Positions 14,948 through 22,984 of a stretch of 39,089 nt of DNA are shown here, one piece after another. The stretch spans positions 1 through 39,089 of the forward strand of contig CAZPCZ010000004.1 in assembly GCA_964585225.1 (NCBI GenBank), read 5' to 3'. The stretch comes from CAZPCZ01 sp964585225. GTDB taxonomy: Bacteria; Patescibacteriota; Patescibacteriia; JACPHY01. A model generated the notes under the pieces. It worked only from the letters and a program-made list of their open reading frames with translations, searched no databases and was not told where the DNA came from. Numbering within the stretch: the stretch's first letter is position 1; every line of letters starts with the position of its first letter. A program made the translations under genes and the position numbers.

Positions 14948-16180
14948 ATGCCGTTGGACCGGACTGGACACCCGTTCGTGGTGACAATCCGCTCACTGGC
15001 GCGTCCCACCGCGCCGGCTGACATGATGCTGATATCGGCCGTTTCCCTACCGGAGAGTCCGAAGTTCTCGGAGAACTTCCTCCAGGAATTCCTCGAGGCA
15101 ACGCCGCAGATCCTCCCGGTCTCGGCCGTGGATGATCGGGTCAAGACGCCCCTTCTGTTCCTTGGCCGTGAGGTGGATTCAACCGACGTCCTCTACATCT
15201 CCTGCGAGGGCATCCCGGTGATCGCCGAGACGAAGCTCTGGAGGAACCCGGAGGCTCGGCGAGTGGTCGTGGCGCAGGTCATCGAATACGGCCTGCGCGT
15301 CCGGCAATGGACCTTCGCGGATCTGGACCGGCACTGGCGCGACGCCGGGCACAAGGAAAGCCTGTACGAGGCCGCAAAGTCCAAGGCGGAGATCGACAAG
15401 GAGGAAGACGAGTGGATCGGCCTCGTGAATGAGAACTTGGCCCAAGGCTGCATGACGCTCCTCATCGTCGGCGACAGAATCCGACCGCGGGCTGTGGAGC
15501 TCGCCGGAGTGCTGCGGGAGCAGCGCGACTTCCAGTTCCGGCTCGGGTTCGTCGAGATCCGCTTCTACGCTCTCGACGATGGCCGGATCTTGGCGATCCC
15601 TGTCACGCTCGCGAAGACCGTCGAGGTTGAGCGCACCGTCATCGCAGTGAAGTTCAAGCAGGAGCAGCCCAGTGTGGTCATCGAGCCCCCCTCGTCCGCG
15701 GTGCCCTCCCGGCGCTCCATTCTGTCCGAGGACAAGTTCTGCTCTGAGCTGGAGAAGGTAAGTCCGGACGGGCCGATCCATGCTAGCGTTGCCCGCAAGC
15801 TCCTCGAAATTCTGGGCAAGACAGACTTCCAGGTCGAGTGGGTCACGAGTGGCTTTGCCATCAAGCTGCCCCTCGTCGGGGAGGACGACACGCTGCTTTC
15901 GCTCGGGACGGTCGCACGGCAGGCGCACTACTGGTTTTACACCGGCTGGATGAGAGACCAGCTCGCCCGAGCGTGGCAGGACCGGGCGTCCATCGAGCGC
16001 GTGATTGAGGCGCTGGTGGCGAGCCTGCGGCGATTCGGCGCCAGGCAGACGCCCGGCGGCAATCAGTTTAACATCTCGCTTGCCTCTCTGCGGGATCGGG
16101 AGAGCGCGTTCGTCGACGAACTCCGCCGGGTGGCGGACGTCATTCAGGAGACCCGCGGCAGCCGCGGGGAATCGCGGTGA
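14948..16180 (+). CDS. PD-(D/E)XK-like putative nuclease
   Basis: 410 aa from ATG 14948, preceded by GGGAGGAG; the open frame extends upstream through the TPR gene but that part is a shadow. Residues 78-110 have a PD-(D/E)XK pattern: D80-V-L-Y-I-S, then IPVIAETKLWRN with E94-x-K96, followed by an amphipathic helix (VVVAQVIEYGLRV). Such proteins are Mg-dependent nucleases, often in restriction or repair. The C-terminal ~270 residues hold no motif I can name, but include two strongly helical segments and a second beta region (LGFVEIRFYAL). The stop overlaps the GTG of the zinc-ribbon gene in a GTGA. Confidence 0.55.
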   Translation: MPLDRTGHPFVVTIRSLARPTAPADMMLISAVSLPESPKFSENFLQEFLEATPQILPVSAVDDRVKTPLLFLGREVDSTDVLYISCEGIPVIAETKLWRNPEARRVVVAQVIEYGLRVRQWTFADLDRHWRDAGHKESLYEAAKSKAEIDKEEDEWIGLVNENLAQGCMTLLIVGDRIRPRAVELAGVLREQRDFQFRLGFVEIRFYALDDGRILAIPVTLAKTVEVERTVIAVKFKQEQPSVVIEPPSSAVPSRRSILSEDKFCSELEKVSPDGPIHASVARKLLEILGKTDFQVEWVTSGFAIKLPLVGEDDTLLSLGTVARQAHYWFYTGWMRDQLARAWQDRASIERVIEALVASLRRFGARQTPGGNQFNISLASLRDRESAFVDELRRVADVIQETRGSRGESR

Positions 16181-16881
16181 CTGACGATCCCAACGTGAAA
16201 GCGACGGGCGCCGAAATGCCCTGCCCGAAGTGCGGCAAGTCGATCAAGGTCGGCGCGGTGCTCTGCCGGTTCTGCAAGGCCACACTTGCAGTCCCGTCCG
16301 CCTCATCGCCGCCCGCGCCCGAGCACTCGAAGACCGGCACAGTCGACGGACTCCTCAAGAACCCCGCGAAGCTGGCGCAGGCGAGCTTGATCCTGGGCGG
16401 GGCCTCGCTGCTATGCAGCTGCCTGACCGCCATCCCGGGCATCATCATGGGGATTCTGGCGCTTCAGCGCACGGCACCAGGACAGGCGAATCAGCGGACC
16501 AAGCTGTCGGCGGTCGGAGGAATCGCGCTTAGCGGGTTCTTCATCCTCTTCTGGCTCTTCTGGAGCGTAGTAGTCCTGATCTCTCCGAGCAGCCGTGGGG
16601 ACGCCGCGCTGCCCAACTACCCGAAAAAGTTCCACACGCTCGAGGAACGCCACACCGTCTATTCCGGCTTCGAGTCGGCCGACAAGTCGTTGGAATTGCC
16701 CGAGGGATGTCTCGTGGTCCCGATCCAGGTCAAGTTGAGCGGCCGAGACGTCTGGGTAGAGGTGGCTTACGACACCGCCTACGACCGTCGGAAGCGGAAG
16801 TACGGCGATCGCAAGGGGTGGCTACGCAATCCATCAATGCACGAGTCGACCGAGGAAGAGATGACGGGGAAGCCGAAATAG
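16177..16881 (+). CDS. Zinc-ribbon, two-helix membrane protein (DUF4190-like)
   Basis: 234 aa from GTG 16177, coupled to the upstream nuclease-like gene. An N-terminal zinc ribbon has C16-P-K-C19 and C30-R-F-C33. Two hydrophobic helices follow, ~69-96 (with the G-I-x-x-G-I-L-A-L-Q-R loop typical of DUF4190) and ~112-135. The C-terminal ~100 residues are soluble and charged. The protein is probably inner-membrane with the ribbon in the cytoplasm. Coupling to a nuclease-like gene suggests a membrane-anchored partner or effector, but this is inference. Confidence 0.65.
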   Translation: MTDDPNVKATGAEMPCPKCGKSIKVGAVLCRFCKATLAVPSASSPPAPEHSKTGTVDGLLKNPAKLAQASLILGGASLLCSCLTAIPGIIMGILALQRTAPGQANQRTKLSAVGGIALSGFFILFWLFWSVVVLISPSSRGDAALPNYPKKFHTLEERHTVYSGFESADKSLELPEGCLVVPIQVKLSGRDVWVEVAYDTAYDRRKRKYGDRKGWLRNPSMHESTEEEMTGKPK

Positions 16882-16924
16882 GCCGATGCACAGACCTGCC
16901 CAGTCTGGAGAGCACGGTACAGAG

Positions 16925-16948
16925 CCGGAAGCGTAGCCAACCTTCCGG
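16925..16948 (+). repeat. 7-bp inverted repeat upstream of the tyrosine recombinase
   Basis: CCGGAAG and CTTCCGG pair perfectly around a 10-nt loop. It lies in the 120-bp gap between the membrane-protein gene and the recombinase; it may be a weak terminator or a recombinase site. The rest of the gap shows only short GC-rich repeats. Confidence 0.3.
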
Positions 16949-17001
16949 TAGGCACGTGAGACGCGCGGGCTGACGCGGTCGGAGTCCGAGTGAGGTGAAG
17001 C

Positions 17002-17733
17002 GTGACCAAAAGTTGGACCCTGCGACGCGACGACCTGATGACTCGCGAGGAGCTGCTGACGCTTCTCCGCCATCTGCGAGAGCGGGCGGAGCTCGCCGAG
17101 AGGCGCCGCACGAAGACCGCCATCCGGAACGAGGCCATCGTCATGACGGCCGTGGCGACGGGTCTCCGGCGAAGCGAGATCGCGGCGCTCGACATCGGCG
17201 ATCTCCGCCTCCACAACGAGAATCCCTACCTCGTGGTGCGCCACGGAAAGGGAGACAAGTACCGCGAGGTCCCTCTCTCGTCCCGATTCCGGGCGTTCCT
17301 GAAGAGGTATCTCCGAATCAAGGAGCAGTGGGGAGAGCCGCTCGCCGCCGACGCCGTGGTTTTCCTCGGCGAGCGTGGTCGCTACTCGGGCGGAGGCGTT
17401 GCTCGTGTTTTCAAGAAGTCCTGCGTTGATGCCGGACTTCGTCCGTCACTCCACGTCCATGCCGCCCGGCACTTCCTCGGCGCGCAGCTGTATTCGCTCA
17501 CCAAGGATCTGATGCTGGTGAAGAAAATCCTTGGGCACTCTCGATCCGCAACGACTGACGTTTATGTCCAACTAGAAGATGCCAATGTGCGTGACGGGCT
17601 CACCCGGTACGACGCGCTCTTGTCGGGCGCGCAACGCAGGGCCGGGTCATCATCCAAGCCCACCAGGAATCAGGCGAACCGGAGGTTCTTCGACGCTCCG
17701 CCGATGTCGTTGGTTTCAGGAGGCGACGCATGA
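17002..17733 (+). CDS. Tyrosine recombinase, catalytic domain only
   Basis: 243 aa from GTG 17002 with GAGGTGAAGC upstream. All catalytic positions are present: R56 in GLRRSEI, K83 in R-H-G-K-G-D-K, H153-x-x-R156 in HAARHF, H179 in LGHS and Y188 in TTDVYVQ. The separate SAM-like core-binding domain of XerC/D and phage integrases (~100 residues) is missing or reduced to ~35 residues. It is therefore a short integrase, perhaps acting with a second protein. Its TGA overlaps the ATG of the next gene in an ATGA, tying it to the 108-aa protein and the TM0106-like nuclease. Confidence 0.85.
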   Translation: MTKSWTLRRDDLMTREELLTLLRHLRERAELAERRRTKTAIRNEAIVMTAVATGLRRSEIAALDIGDLRLHNENPYLVVRHGKGDKYREVPLSSRFRAFLKRYLRIKEQWGEPLAADAVVFLGERGRYSGGGVARVFKKSCVDAGLRPSLHVHAARHFLGAQLYSLTKDLMLVKKILGHSRSATTDVYVQLEDANVRDGLTRYDALLSGAQRRAGSSSKPTRNQANRRFFDAPPMSLVSGGDA

Positions 17734-18056
17734 CTGAAGAGAAGAAGGATACCGCGGTGACTGAGTTTCTCGCGGAACTGGAGCGCGACCCCAAGCTGCT
17801 CAAGAAGCTGAAGCTGGGGCGTACCTACGAGAAGCGATTGGCGGACGCTCTCGCTGATGCGCAAATGCGAGCGTACTTGGAAGATGGACTCAACACGATA
17901 GCCGGGCTGAACATCGTGCTCACCGAGATTCCGGAAGGAATGATGCCGCAGGAGGCGGTGCTTCTTGCGGCGAGTGCCGTGATCAAGGGTCGCTTGGTCG
18001 AGAAGGCCATGTGGGACGCCAAGAACCCGGGGAAGCCCTTTTCGGAGTACGTTTAG
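17730..18056 (+). CDS. Hypothetical 108-aa protein between integrase and nuclease
   Basis: Not recognised. It is charged and mostly helical (FLAELERDPKLLKKLKL, then EKRLADALADAQMRAYL), with no metal or nucleotide motif. It is translationally coupled to the tyrosine recombinase (ATGA overlap), and its TAG is followed immediately by the ATG of the RecB-like nuclease. It may be an accessory subunit for one of those neighbours. Confidence 0.55.
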   Translation: MTEEKKDTAVTEFLAELERDPKLLKKLKLGRTYEKRLADALADAQMRAYLEDGLNTIAGLNIVLTEIPEGMMPQEAVLLAASAVIKGRLVEKAMWDAKNPGKPFSEYV

Positions 18057-19547
18057 ATGGTGACAAACTCGCGGCCTACCCTGCAGGATCTGCTCGCCCG
18101 CGCGACCTGTGGTCAGCGGCCCGACCCGAAGCGGAGCTTGAAGGCCAGCATGCTCTACCACCTGCTGGCGGACCCGTACTGGGTCTGGTGCCATTATCAC
18201 GCGCCGCCCGATCGCGCCGTCGATGAGGAGTCGGACTACGATCGGGCCCGAATGAAGCGTGGCGTCGACTTCGAGGAGCAGTGGGTCCGGGAGAACTATC
18301 CCGATGCGGTCAAGGTGGAGCCCGCGTGGGGGTACGAGGCTCTCGTCAGCACTGTCAAATCCATGATGGCGGGGGCCCGCGCCATCTACCAACCGCAGCT
18401 CTGGTCGATGGCCGACGAACTCTACGGCAGGGGCGATTTGTTGCTGCGCGTCGACGGTCAGCCGTCCGACTTGGGCGACTACGCCTACTTCCCCATCGAG
18501 GCCAAGCGATCCAGCCAAGTGAAGCCGTACCACGCGGCACAGGCCGCTGCCTACCACAAGGCCGTGTCCGCGATCCAGGGCAAGACGATGGATACCTTCG
18601 AGGTCGCGCTGCCATCGGGACAGCAAGTGATCCGGTACTCGGACCACGAGAAGGCGCTCGGCGAGGCGATCGACACCTGGCGGGCCATCAGATCAGGCAA
18701 GCTGCAGCCCGACCCACGAGGGTACGACAAGACGGACTCGCCGTGGCGGGTGTGGTCAAATCAGGTTCTCAAGGATCGCCTCGACCTGACGCTCTTGCCG
18801 GACGTGGGACCGGCCGGACGCGAGACGATCAGGAAGAAGCTCGGGGCGCAGAGCATTCGCGATCTCTTCGGCTTGTCGCTGGCGGATGTGACCAAGGCGA
18901 TGGGCGAGACCGCGGGCAAGTCGATTTACTACTGCACTCAAGCGTACCGAACCGGCAAGCTGGTGATTCCCCTTGGAGGTACGGTCTCGATCCCGCGCGG
19001 CCGGCGGACCTTCGCTCTCGACTTCGAGACCTCGGACGAACTCGCGCCGGCGGAAGCGCAGCCGCCGCACGCCTATCTGGCCGGGCTGTGGGACTTCGAC
19101 GCGGAGAAGTTCGTCCGCTTCGTCGCCCGGGGCCCCGGCGAAGAACCGCGCATGTTTACGGAAATGCTGGACTACGTCGGGAATCTTGCCGGGGCCTGCG
19201 TCTACACATGGACCAGCTACGAGATGGGCGTCTTGCGGGACGCGGCCGTACGACACCCCGCGCTGGCGACACGGCTGGCGGCGTTCCAGGCCGTCTGCGT
19301 GGATCTGAAGGAAGTGGTCAAGCGCCAAGTGTATCTGCCCGTGCCAACGTACAGCATCAAGTCGGTGGCGCCGGCGCTCGGATTCCGTTGGCGACACAAG
19401 GGGTTCGGGGCCTTTGACTCGATGGTGCAGTACTGGAAATGGGTCCAAGGTGCCCCTGATGACGTGATGGCCCTCGCGTTTGCCTACCATGCCGACGATC
19501 TCCTCGCGTGCGCACATGTAGTGCGAGCTCTCGACGGCTTGACTTGA
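18057..19547 (+). CDS. TM0106-family RecB-like nuclease with RNase H-like domain
   Basis: 496 aa. The N-terminal half has a RecB/Cas4-like PD-(D/E)XK core: D127 in GRGDLLL, E148-A-K150 in YFPIEAKRSS and a Q162-x3-Y166 motif. A helix-hairpin-helix-like segment follows (~245-300; LLPDVGPAGRETIRKKLG). The C-terminal part is a DEDD/RNase H-like exonuclease domain beginning FALDFET (D322, E324), with TYSIKSVAPALGFRW later. This three-part layout is that of TM0106 putative nucleases, found with CRISPR, mobile elements or repair loci. No cysteine cluster for an FeS site is apparent. It starts with no gap after the 108-aa gene and is probably in one transcript with the integrase. Confidence 0.78.
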   Translation: MVTNSRPTLQDLLARATCGQRPDPKRSLKASMLYHLLADPYWVWCHYHAPPDRAVDEESDYDRARMKRGVDFEEQWVRENYPDAVKVEPAWGYEALVSTVKSMMAGARAIYQPQLWSMADELYGRGDLLLRVDGQPSDLGDYAYFPIEAKRSSQVKPYHAAQAAAYHKAVSAIQGKTMDTFEVALPSGQQVIRYSDHEKALGEAIDTWRAIRSGKLQPDPRGYDKTDSPWRVWSNQVLKDRLDLTLLPDVGPAGRETIRKKLGAQSIRDLFGLSLADVTKAMGETAGKSIYYCTQAYRTGKLVIPLGGTVSIPRGRRTFALDFETSDELAPAEAQPPHAYLAGLWDFDAEKFVRFVARGPGEEPRMFTEMLDYVGNLAGACVYTWTSYEMGVLRDAAVRHPALATRLAAFQAVCVDLKEVVKRQVYLPVPTYSIKSVAPALGFRWRHKGFGAFDSMVQYWKWVQGAPDDVMALAFAYHADDLLACAHVVRALDGLT

Positions 19548-19573
19548 GGTCCATGATTTGGACAGGGGACACG

Positions 19574-19678
19574 ATGGCGCAGGTGCTTCGAGGCATGGTG
19601 TACGCTGTGAACCGGGGTGTAGCGGCGGCGATTCTCGGTCTGGCCCTGTGGTTGAGGGAGCGTTACGATGAGTGTTGA
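19574..19678 (+). CDS. Candidate 34-aa hydrophobic small protein
   Basis: ATG 19574 with AGGGGAC upstream opens a 34-codon frame containing GVAAAILGLALWL, a possible single membrane helix. It ends TGA 19676-19678, overlapping the ATG (19668) of the next gene by 11 bp. It could be a leader peptide or a toxin-like small protein; a chance frame is possible. Confidence 0.3.
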   Translation: MAQVLRGMVYAVNRGVAAAILGLALWLRERYDEC

Positions 19679-20042
19679 CGTGAAGTTCCGGAAGAAGAAG
19701 GCGGCTCTTCTGAACGCATCACTGGTCCAACGGCGGCCGATTAAGGGAATACGCACCATCGACGATCTCTTGGCCCTCGCGGGAGCCTGCTTTCTGCGGA
19801 TCATGCTCAGGCGGCCAGGGATGCAGCGGAACGTGGACTGGTCCCAAGTGCCGCTGGAGCGCCAGGAGGCGGCCGTCCAGAAGATGACGAAGGAGATCTC
19901 GGCCGCGATCGAATACTGCGGCCATCTCATCTCGCACATCGACATGGGCGAGTACGATCGCTCCTTCGAGCCGCATTTTCGGTTCCGGATGAGCGTGCAC
20001 GGTGACGAGCCGAAAGTGGAGTGCATCAGCGGTTCGCGCTGA
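19668..20042 (+). CDS. Hypothetical 124-aa protein
   Basis: Not recognised. The N-terminus is very basic (KFRKKKAALLNASL), followed by helices (TIDDLLALAGACFLRIML) and a final beta-like segment. No signal peptide or catalytic motif is seen. ATG 19668 follows GAGGGAGCG. It stands alone between the RecB-like nuclease and the gene at 20087. Confidence 0.5.
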   Translation: MSVDVKFRKKKAALLNASLVQRRPIKGIRTIDDLLALAGACFLRIMLRRPGMQRNVDWSQVPLERQEAAVQKMTKEISAAIEYCGHLISHIDMGEYDRSFEPHFRFRMSVHGDEPKVECISGSR

Positions 20043-20086
20043 TACTTGACCGAAGAGGCGTGGGACCGGCGTAGAACGAGGCTATC

Positions 20087-20860
20087 TTGGGGAGATTCGA
20101 CAGTTCCAAGACCCGGGTCCAGCCGATCATGCGGGCGCTCTTTCAAAGCGGCGTCGCGATCACTGACTGGCTCCCGCGCCGCATGAGCATGGGCGGCCGT
20201 GGGATACCGCCCAAGGACATCGGCTCGCTCCAACCCGGGAATCCGCACTTCGAGTTCCCCGCGACCCCGCCGCGGGATTTCCTCCGGTGGCTGGTATTGC
20301 ACCCGGACCGCCTTGTCCCGCCGAAGTACGAGACTGCTGTCGCGACGGTGCAGAAGCGCGCCGCGTTACTGGCGCGCGACCCGGCCACCGTGAGGATGGC
20401 ACTTGACGCCATCGACAATCCAGGACTCTCGCACGAAAGACGGTGGTGGTGCTTCGAGGGCACGACCATGGTGGATTGCGCGATCATTACCAATCGGCTC
20501 GCGATCTTCATCGAGGGCAAGCGCACGGAGGTCGGACCTTCCAGTGGAGTCTCCTGGTACCCGTCTAGGAATCAGGTGGTGCGAAACCTCGACTGTGCTC
20601 GTTGGTACGCCCTCGAGCACGACTTGGACTACTATTCGATGCTGGTAATCGAACAATGCGAACAGGGTGACGAGCGGTGGTCCCATGCCGAGGCGGTCAG
20701 TTCGTGGAAGGTGATGAGGGCCAGCCTCCCCCACCTGAGCGAGGAGCAGGTTCGCGAGGCAGGGCGGCACAACTTGGGATGGACGACATGGCAGAGGATC
20801 GCGTCGGAGTTCGGGCTCCCCGACGCGCTCCTTCCAAGGGTCGGTTTTGACGCGGAGTGA
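20087..20860 (+). CDS. Putative PD-(D/E)XK-fold protein
   Basis: 257 aa from TTG 20087, which has GAGG 7 nt upstream; ATG 20129 is the next alternative. Residues 124-150 read E124-G-T-T-M-V-D130, then LAIFIEGKRTE with E143-x-K145, a PD-(D/E)XK-like arrangement. WYPSRNQVVRNLDCARWYA after it would be the helix completing the fold. The rest is tryptophan-rich and unassigned. A nuclease role is possible but I have only the motif. The neighbours are unknown small genes on the same strand. Confidence 0.5.
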   Translation: MGRFDSSKTRVQPIMRALFQSGVAITDWLPRRMSMGGRGIPPKDIGSLQPGNPHFEFPATPPRDFLRWLVLHPDRLVPPKYETAVATVQKRAALLARDPATVRMALDAIDNPGLSHERRWWCFEGTTMVDCAIITNRLAIFIEGKRTEVGPSSGVSWYPSRNQVVRNLDCARWYALEHDLDYYSMLVIEQCEQGDERWSHAEAVSSWKVMRASLPHLSEEQVREAGRHNLGWTTWQRIASEFGLPDALLPRVGFDAE

Positions 20861-20864
20861 CGGT

Positions 20865-21194
20865 ATGGCGGTAACGGCTGTCGAGCTGTGGGGGGTGGAC
20901 AACAAGACTGCGAAGTCGGTTCTCGTGGGCGTGCTCGCCCTGTCGGACCCGAAGGACCCGTCGTCCAAGTGCGTCGTCCGGCCGGGAGGGCCCCCGTGGC
21001 TGATAGGGAACCTGGAGCACGACGGGGCTCGACTCTCCCGCTGGGATACGCTGGCGGCGAACGAGATGGCCCGGAAGCACGGGGTCAAGGAGACGGTGAC
21101 CGACGCCCGCTACTTCCCGAAGGACGGGGTGCGGTTCCTCGTGGTCCTAGCGGCACACGCGGAGGGCTGGGCGTCGAGGATTCTGGACGAGTAG
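20865..21194 (+). CDS. Hypothetical 109-aa protein
   Basis: Not recognised. ATG 20865 lies four bases after the preceding stop, with GGAG within the preceding gene's end. The sequence alternates short beta segments (SVLVGVLAL, RFLVVLAAHA) with charged loops; there are no cysteines beyond one and no obvious catalytic residues. It is probably expressed with the PD-(D/E)XK-like gene upstream. Confidence 0.45.
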   Translation: MAVTAVELWGVDNKTAKSVLVGVLALSDPKDPSSKCVVRPGGPPWLIGNLEHDGARLSRWDTLAANEMARKHGVKETVTDARYFPKDGVRFLVVLAAHAEGWASRILDE

Positions 21195-21200
21195 CGGCGG

Positions 21201-21317
21201 ATGGTGTTCGCCTGGGGATCGACCGCCTCTTCATGCTCCAGTACGCTCAACGAGCGCATGCACCTCCGCGATCGCGCCGGGGCTGTATTGGCTCTCGTAG
21301 GGGGTGTGCGATGGTGA
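21201..21317 (+). CDS. Candidate 38-aa small ORF
   Basis: ATG 21201 to TGA 21315-21317 fills the otherwise empty 116-bp gap and overlaps the next ATG (21311). Its ribosome site is weak (GCGGCGG). Ser-rich start and Ala/Leu/Val-rich end; may be chance. Confidence 0.2.
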   Translation: MVFAWGSTASSCSSTLNERMHLRDRAGAVLALVGGVRW

Positions 21318-21520
21318 AGCGAACGGTCCGCCTGTCCGAGGAATCGGCGGCGGAGATCCGAAGCGAGCCGTGGCGTCTGCAGGTCATGGAGCCGATGGGC
21401 GTCCGAATGCGCCTGACGGACCGTGTGTTGGAGATCGAGGGGACGGACGAGGCCCTCGTGCGCGCGACGGCCGATGAGACGGAGCGGGTGGACCGAGAGC
21501 GGCCGGGGACGTCGAAGTGA
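21311..21520 (+). CDS. Hypothetical 69-aa protein
   Basis: ATG 21311; the longer open frame from 20888 is a shadow of the preceding gene. The product is charged (TVRLSEESAAEIRSEPW ... VLEIEGTDEALVRATADE) with a strand-helix-strand feel; the opening VKRTVRLSEESAAEI could be an RHH-like strand and helix, but a second helix is absent. Its stop overlaps the GTG of the next ORF. Unknown function, phage-like size. Confidence 0.4.
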   Translation: MVKRTVRLSEESAAEIRSEPWRLQVMEPMGVRMRLTDRVLEIEGTDEALVRATADETERVDRERPGTSK

Positions 21521-21798
21521 CGATCCAAGCCCTCCCCTACGTCACTGGGTGGTCGAATGACGGGAGGTGCGATATGTACCGAGCGGCCGTGACGCTCTGC
21601 GAGAAGTACGTCAAGTTTCTCCGCGACGACCCGCTGGGGCGGCGAAACCTCGATCCGGCGCCGGAGACGGGGACAACGTGCAGGTTGGATGACCGCCGGA
21701 TCGTCATCGAGGGGGAGCTGGAGAAGAACGTGCGGTGGGCGGGGAGGCGGTGGGGAAGAAAGTTTTGCTCGAAACGCCGATCGTGGGCAAGCTCGTGA
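21517..21798 (+). CDS. Hypothetical 93-aa protein
   Basis: GTG 21517 overlaps the upstream TGA. Residues ~1-70 (LPYVTGWSNDGRCDMYRAAV, then YVKFLRDDPLG) look protein-like; the last 20 are Arg/Trp-rich and may be read-through of a boundary. No family recognised. A perfect 9-bp hairpin starts 10 bp after its stop. Confidence 0.4.
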   Translation: MTIQALPYVTGWSNDGRCDMYRAAVTLCEKYVKFLRDDPLGRRNLDPAPETGTTCRLDDRRIVIEGELEKNVRWAGRRWGRKFCSKRRSWASS

Positions 21799-21807
21799 AG
21801 TCTCTTC

Positions 21808-21843
21808 AGCCCGGCAGTGCCGGGCTCGAAGAGGGAAGGAGGT
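21808..21843 (+). promoter_or_regulatory. Perfect hairpin followed by a consensus Shine-Dalgarno
   Basis: AGCCCGGCA (21808-21816) and TGCCGGGCT (21818-21826) form a 9-bp palindrome around one base. It is followed by AAGGAGGT (21836-21843), the full anti-16S complement, 8 nt before GTG 21852. The strong ribosome site decides that start; the hairpin could block upstream transcript or protect the mRNA 5' end. Confidence 0.5.
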
Positions 21844-21851
21844 ATTTCGCC

Positions 21852-22052
21852 GTGAAGAAGCAGGAGATCGGAAGGAAGCGGCTCGCGGAAAAACGGGTCC
21901 AGAAGGCCGGCCGGCCCGGGAAGATGCTGAGCCAGGACGAGGCGGCCATGAAGGACGTCGAGTCCGTGGAGGGCAAGCTGGGCTTCGTGGAGGCGTCGGC
22001 GGCGTTCCCCCGAAGGCGGAAGGCCGGGCCGAATAAGGGCGGAAAGAGGTGA
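21852..22052 (+). CDS. Basic 66-aa protein
   Basis: GTG 21852 is chosen over in-frame GTGs at 21735, 21750 and 21795 because a full AAGGAGGT lies 8 nt upstream. The product is strongly basic (KKQEIGRKRLAEKRVQKAGR; ends PRRRKAGPNKGGKR) with a short acidic helix in the middle. It is probably nucleic-acid-binding or a small phage-like protein; no family recognised. Confidence 0.45.
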   Translation: MKKQEIGRKRLAEKRVQKAGRPGKMLSQDEAAMKDVESVEGKLGFVEASAAFPRRRKAGPNKGGKR

Positions 22053-22072
22053 TCCGCCAGACAGGACGGGCG

Positions 22073-22121
22073 GTCAACGGCGTCCGCGACCTGGACGGAG
22101 TCGACCTGAATCGCCGTTGAC
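22073..22121. repeat. 10-bp inverted repeat upstream of the DUF72 gene
   Basis: GTCAACGGCG (22073-22082) and CGCCGTTGAC (22112-22121) are exact reverse complements 29 bp apart. They lie 30-78 bp before the DUF72 ATG and may be a two-half operator or a long-loop hairpin. Confidence 0.4.
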
Positions 22122-22150
22122 GGAGGGGCGGGCATCGAGGTCAAACTAGC

Positions 22151-22984
22151 ATGAACAAGGTCTTGGTCGGAACAAGTGGATTCTTCTTCTGGCACTGGCG
22201 CGGAAGATTCTACCCGGCCGACCTGAAACCGTCGCGCTGGCTCGACTATTACTGGAGCCAGGGCTACCAAATGTTGGAGATCAACTCCACCTACCACCAG
22301 ATGCCGTCCCGGGAGTCCATGAAGCGTTGGAGGCGCCAATGCCCGCCCGGCCGGGAGTACGTGGTCAAGATGTTCCGGGGCGTGACGCACTGGAAGGGCG
22401 GGCCGCTCGCGGACGAGGGCCAGTGGCGTACTGCGGTCTGGAAGTTCCAGGACGCGGTGCGGCACCTGGAGGAGAAGTGCCTGGTGTGGCTGCACCAGTT
22501 CCCGCCGAGCTTCAAGCGGACGGTGGAGAACGCGGCGCGGCTCAGGGCCTATGTGGGGCACCTGCACGGCTTGGTTCCGGGGATCGCCCACGCGTTCGAG
22601 TTCCGGGACCCGGGCTGGTACTGCGAGGACACGCAGCGGGAGTTGAAGCTCTACAGCGAGGCCCTCGTGCAGACGATCGGGCCGCCCGGCGTCGGCGATC
22701 TGGGGGCGGGCGTGATCACGAGCATGACGATTACGTACCTGAGATTCCACGGGTCGCTGGGTTGGTTCACGGGAAGCTACAGCGACGCGCGGCTGGCGGC
22801 GATCGCGGAGAATTGCCGGTACTGGGCCGACCAGTGCGGCAGAAAAGTGATCGTTGCGTTCAATAATGATAGCGACCCGGCGAAGCTGATCAGCCCGGCG
22901 TGCGAGGACGCGAAGAAGTTCCAGGCGATGGTGCGGGCGAAGCACACCGAAGGCGTGCTCGACGCGGTGGGAGGCACTCAATGA
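22151..22984 (+). CDS. DUF72 (YecE-like) TIM-barrel protein
   Basis: 277 aa with ATG 22151 and GAGG upstream. It starts VLVGTSGFFFWHWRGRFYP, the DUF72 signature, followed by EINSTYHQMPSRES, VVKMFRGVTHWK, a W-L-H-Q-F-P-P-S-F block, AFEFRDPGWY and ITYLRFHG, in the family order. DUF72 proteins are TIM barrels of unclear biochemistry. The length fits (family ~240-290). Its TGA overlaps the next ATG (ATGA). Such genes occur in many mobile or repair-linked loci, which agrees with the surrounding small phage-like ORFs. Confidence 0.88.
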   Translation: MNKVLVGTSGFFFWHWRGRFYPADLKPSRWLDYYWSQGYQMLEINSTYHQMPSRESMKRWRRQCPPGREYVVKMFRGVTHWKGGPLADEGQWRTAVWKFQDAVRHLEEKCLVWLHQFPPSFKRTVENAARLRAYVGHLHGLVPGIAHAFEFRDPGWYCEDTQRELKLYSEALVQTIGPPGVGDLGAGVITSMTITYLRFHGSLGWFTGSYSDARLAAIAENCRYWADQCGRKVIVAFNNDSDPAKLISPACEDAKKFQAMVRAKHTEGVLDAVGGTQ

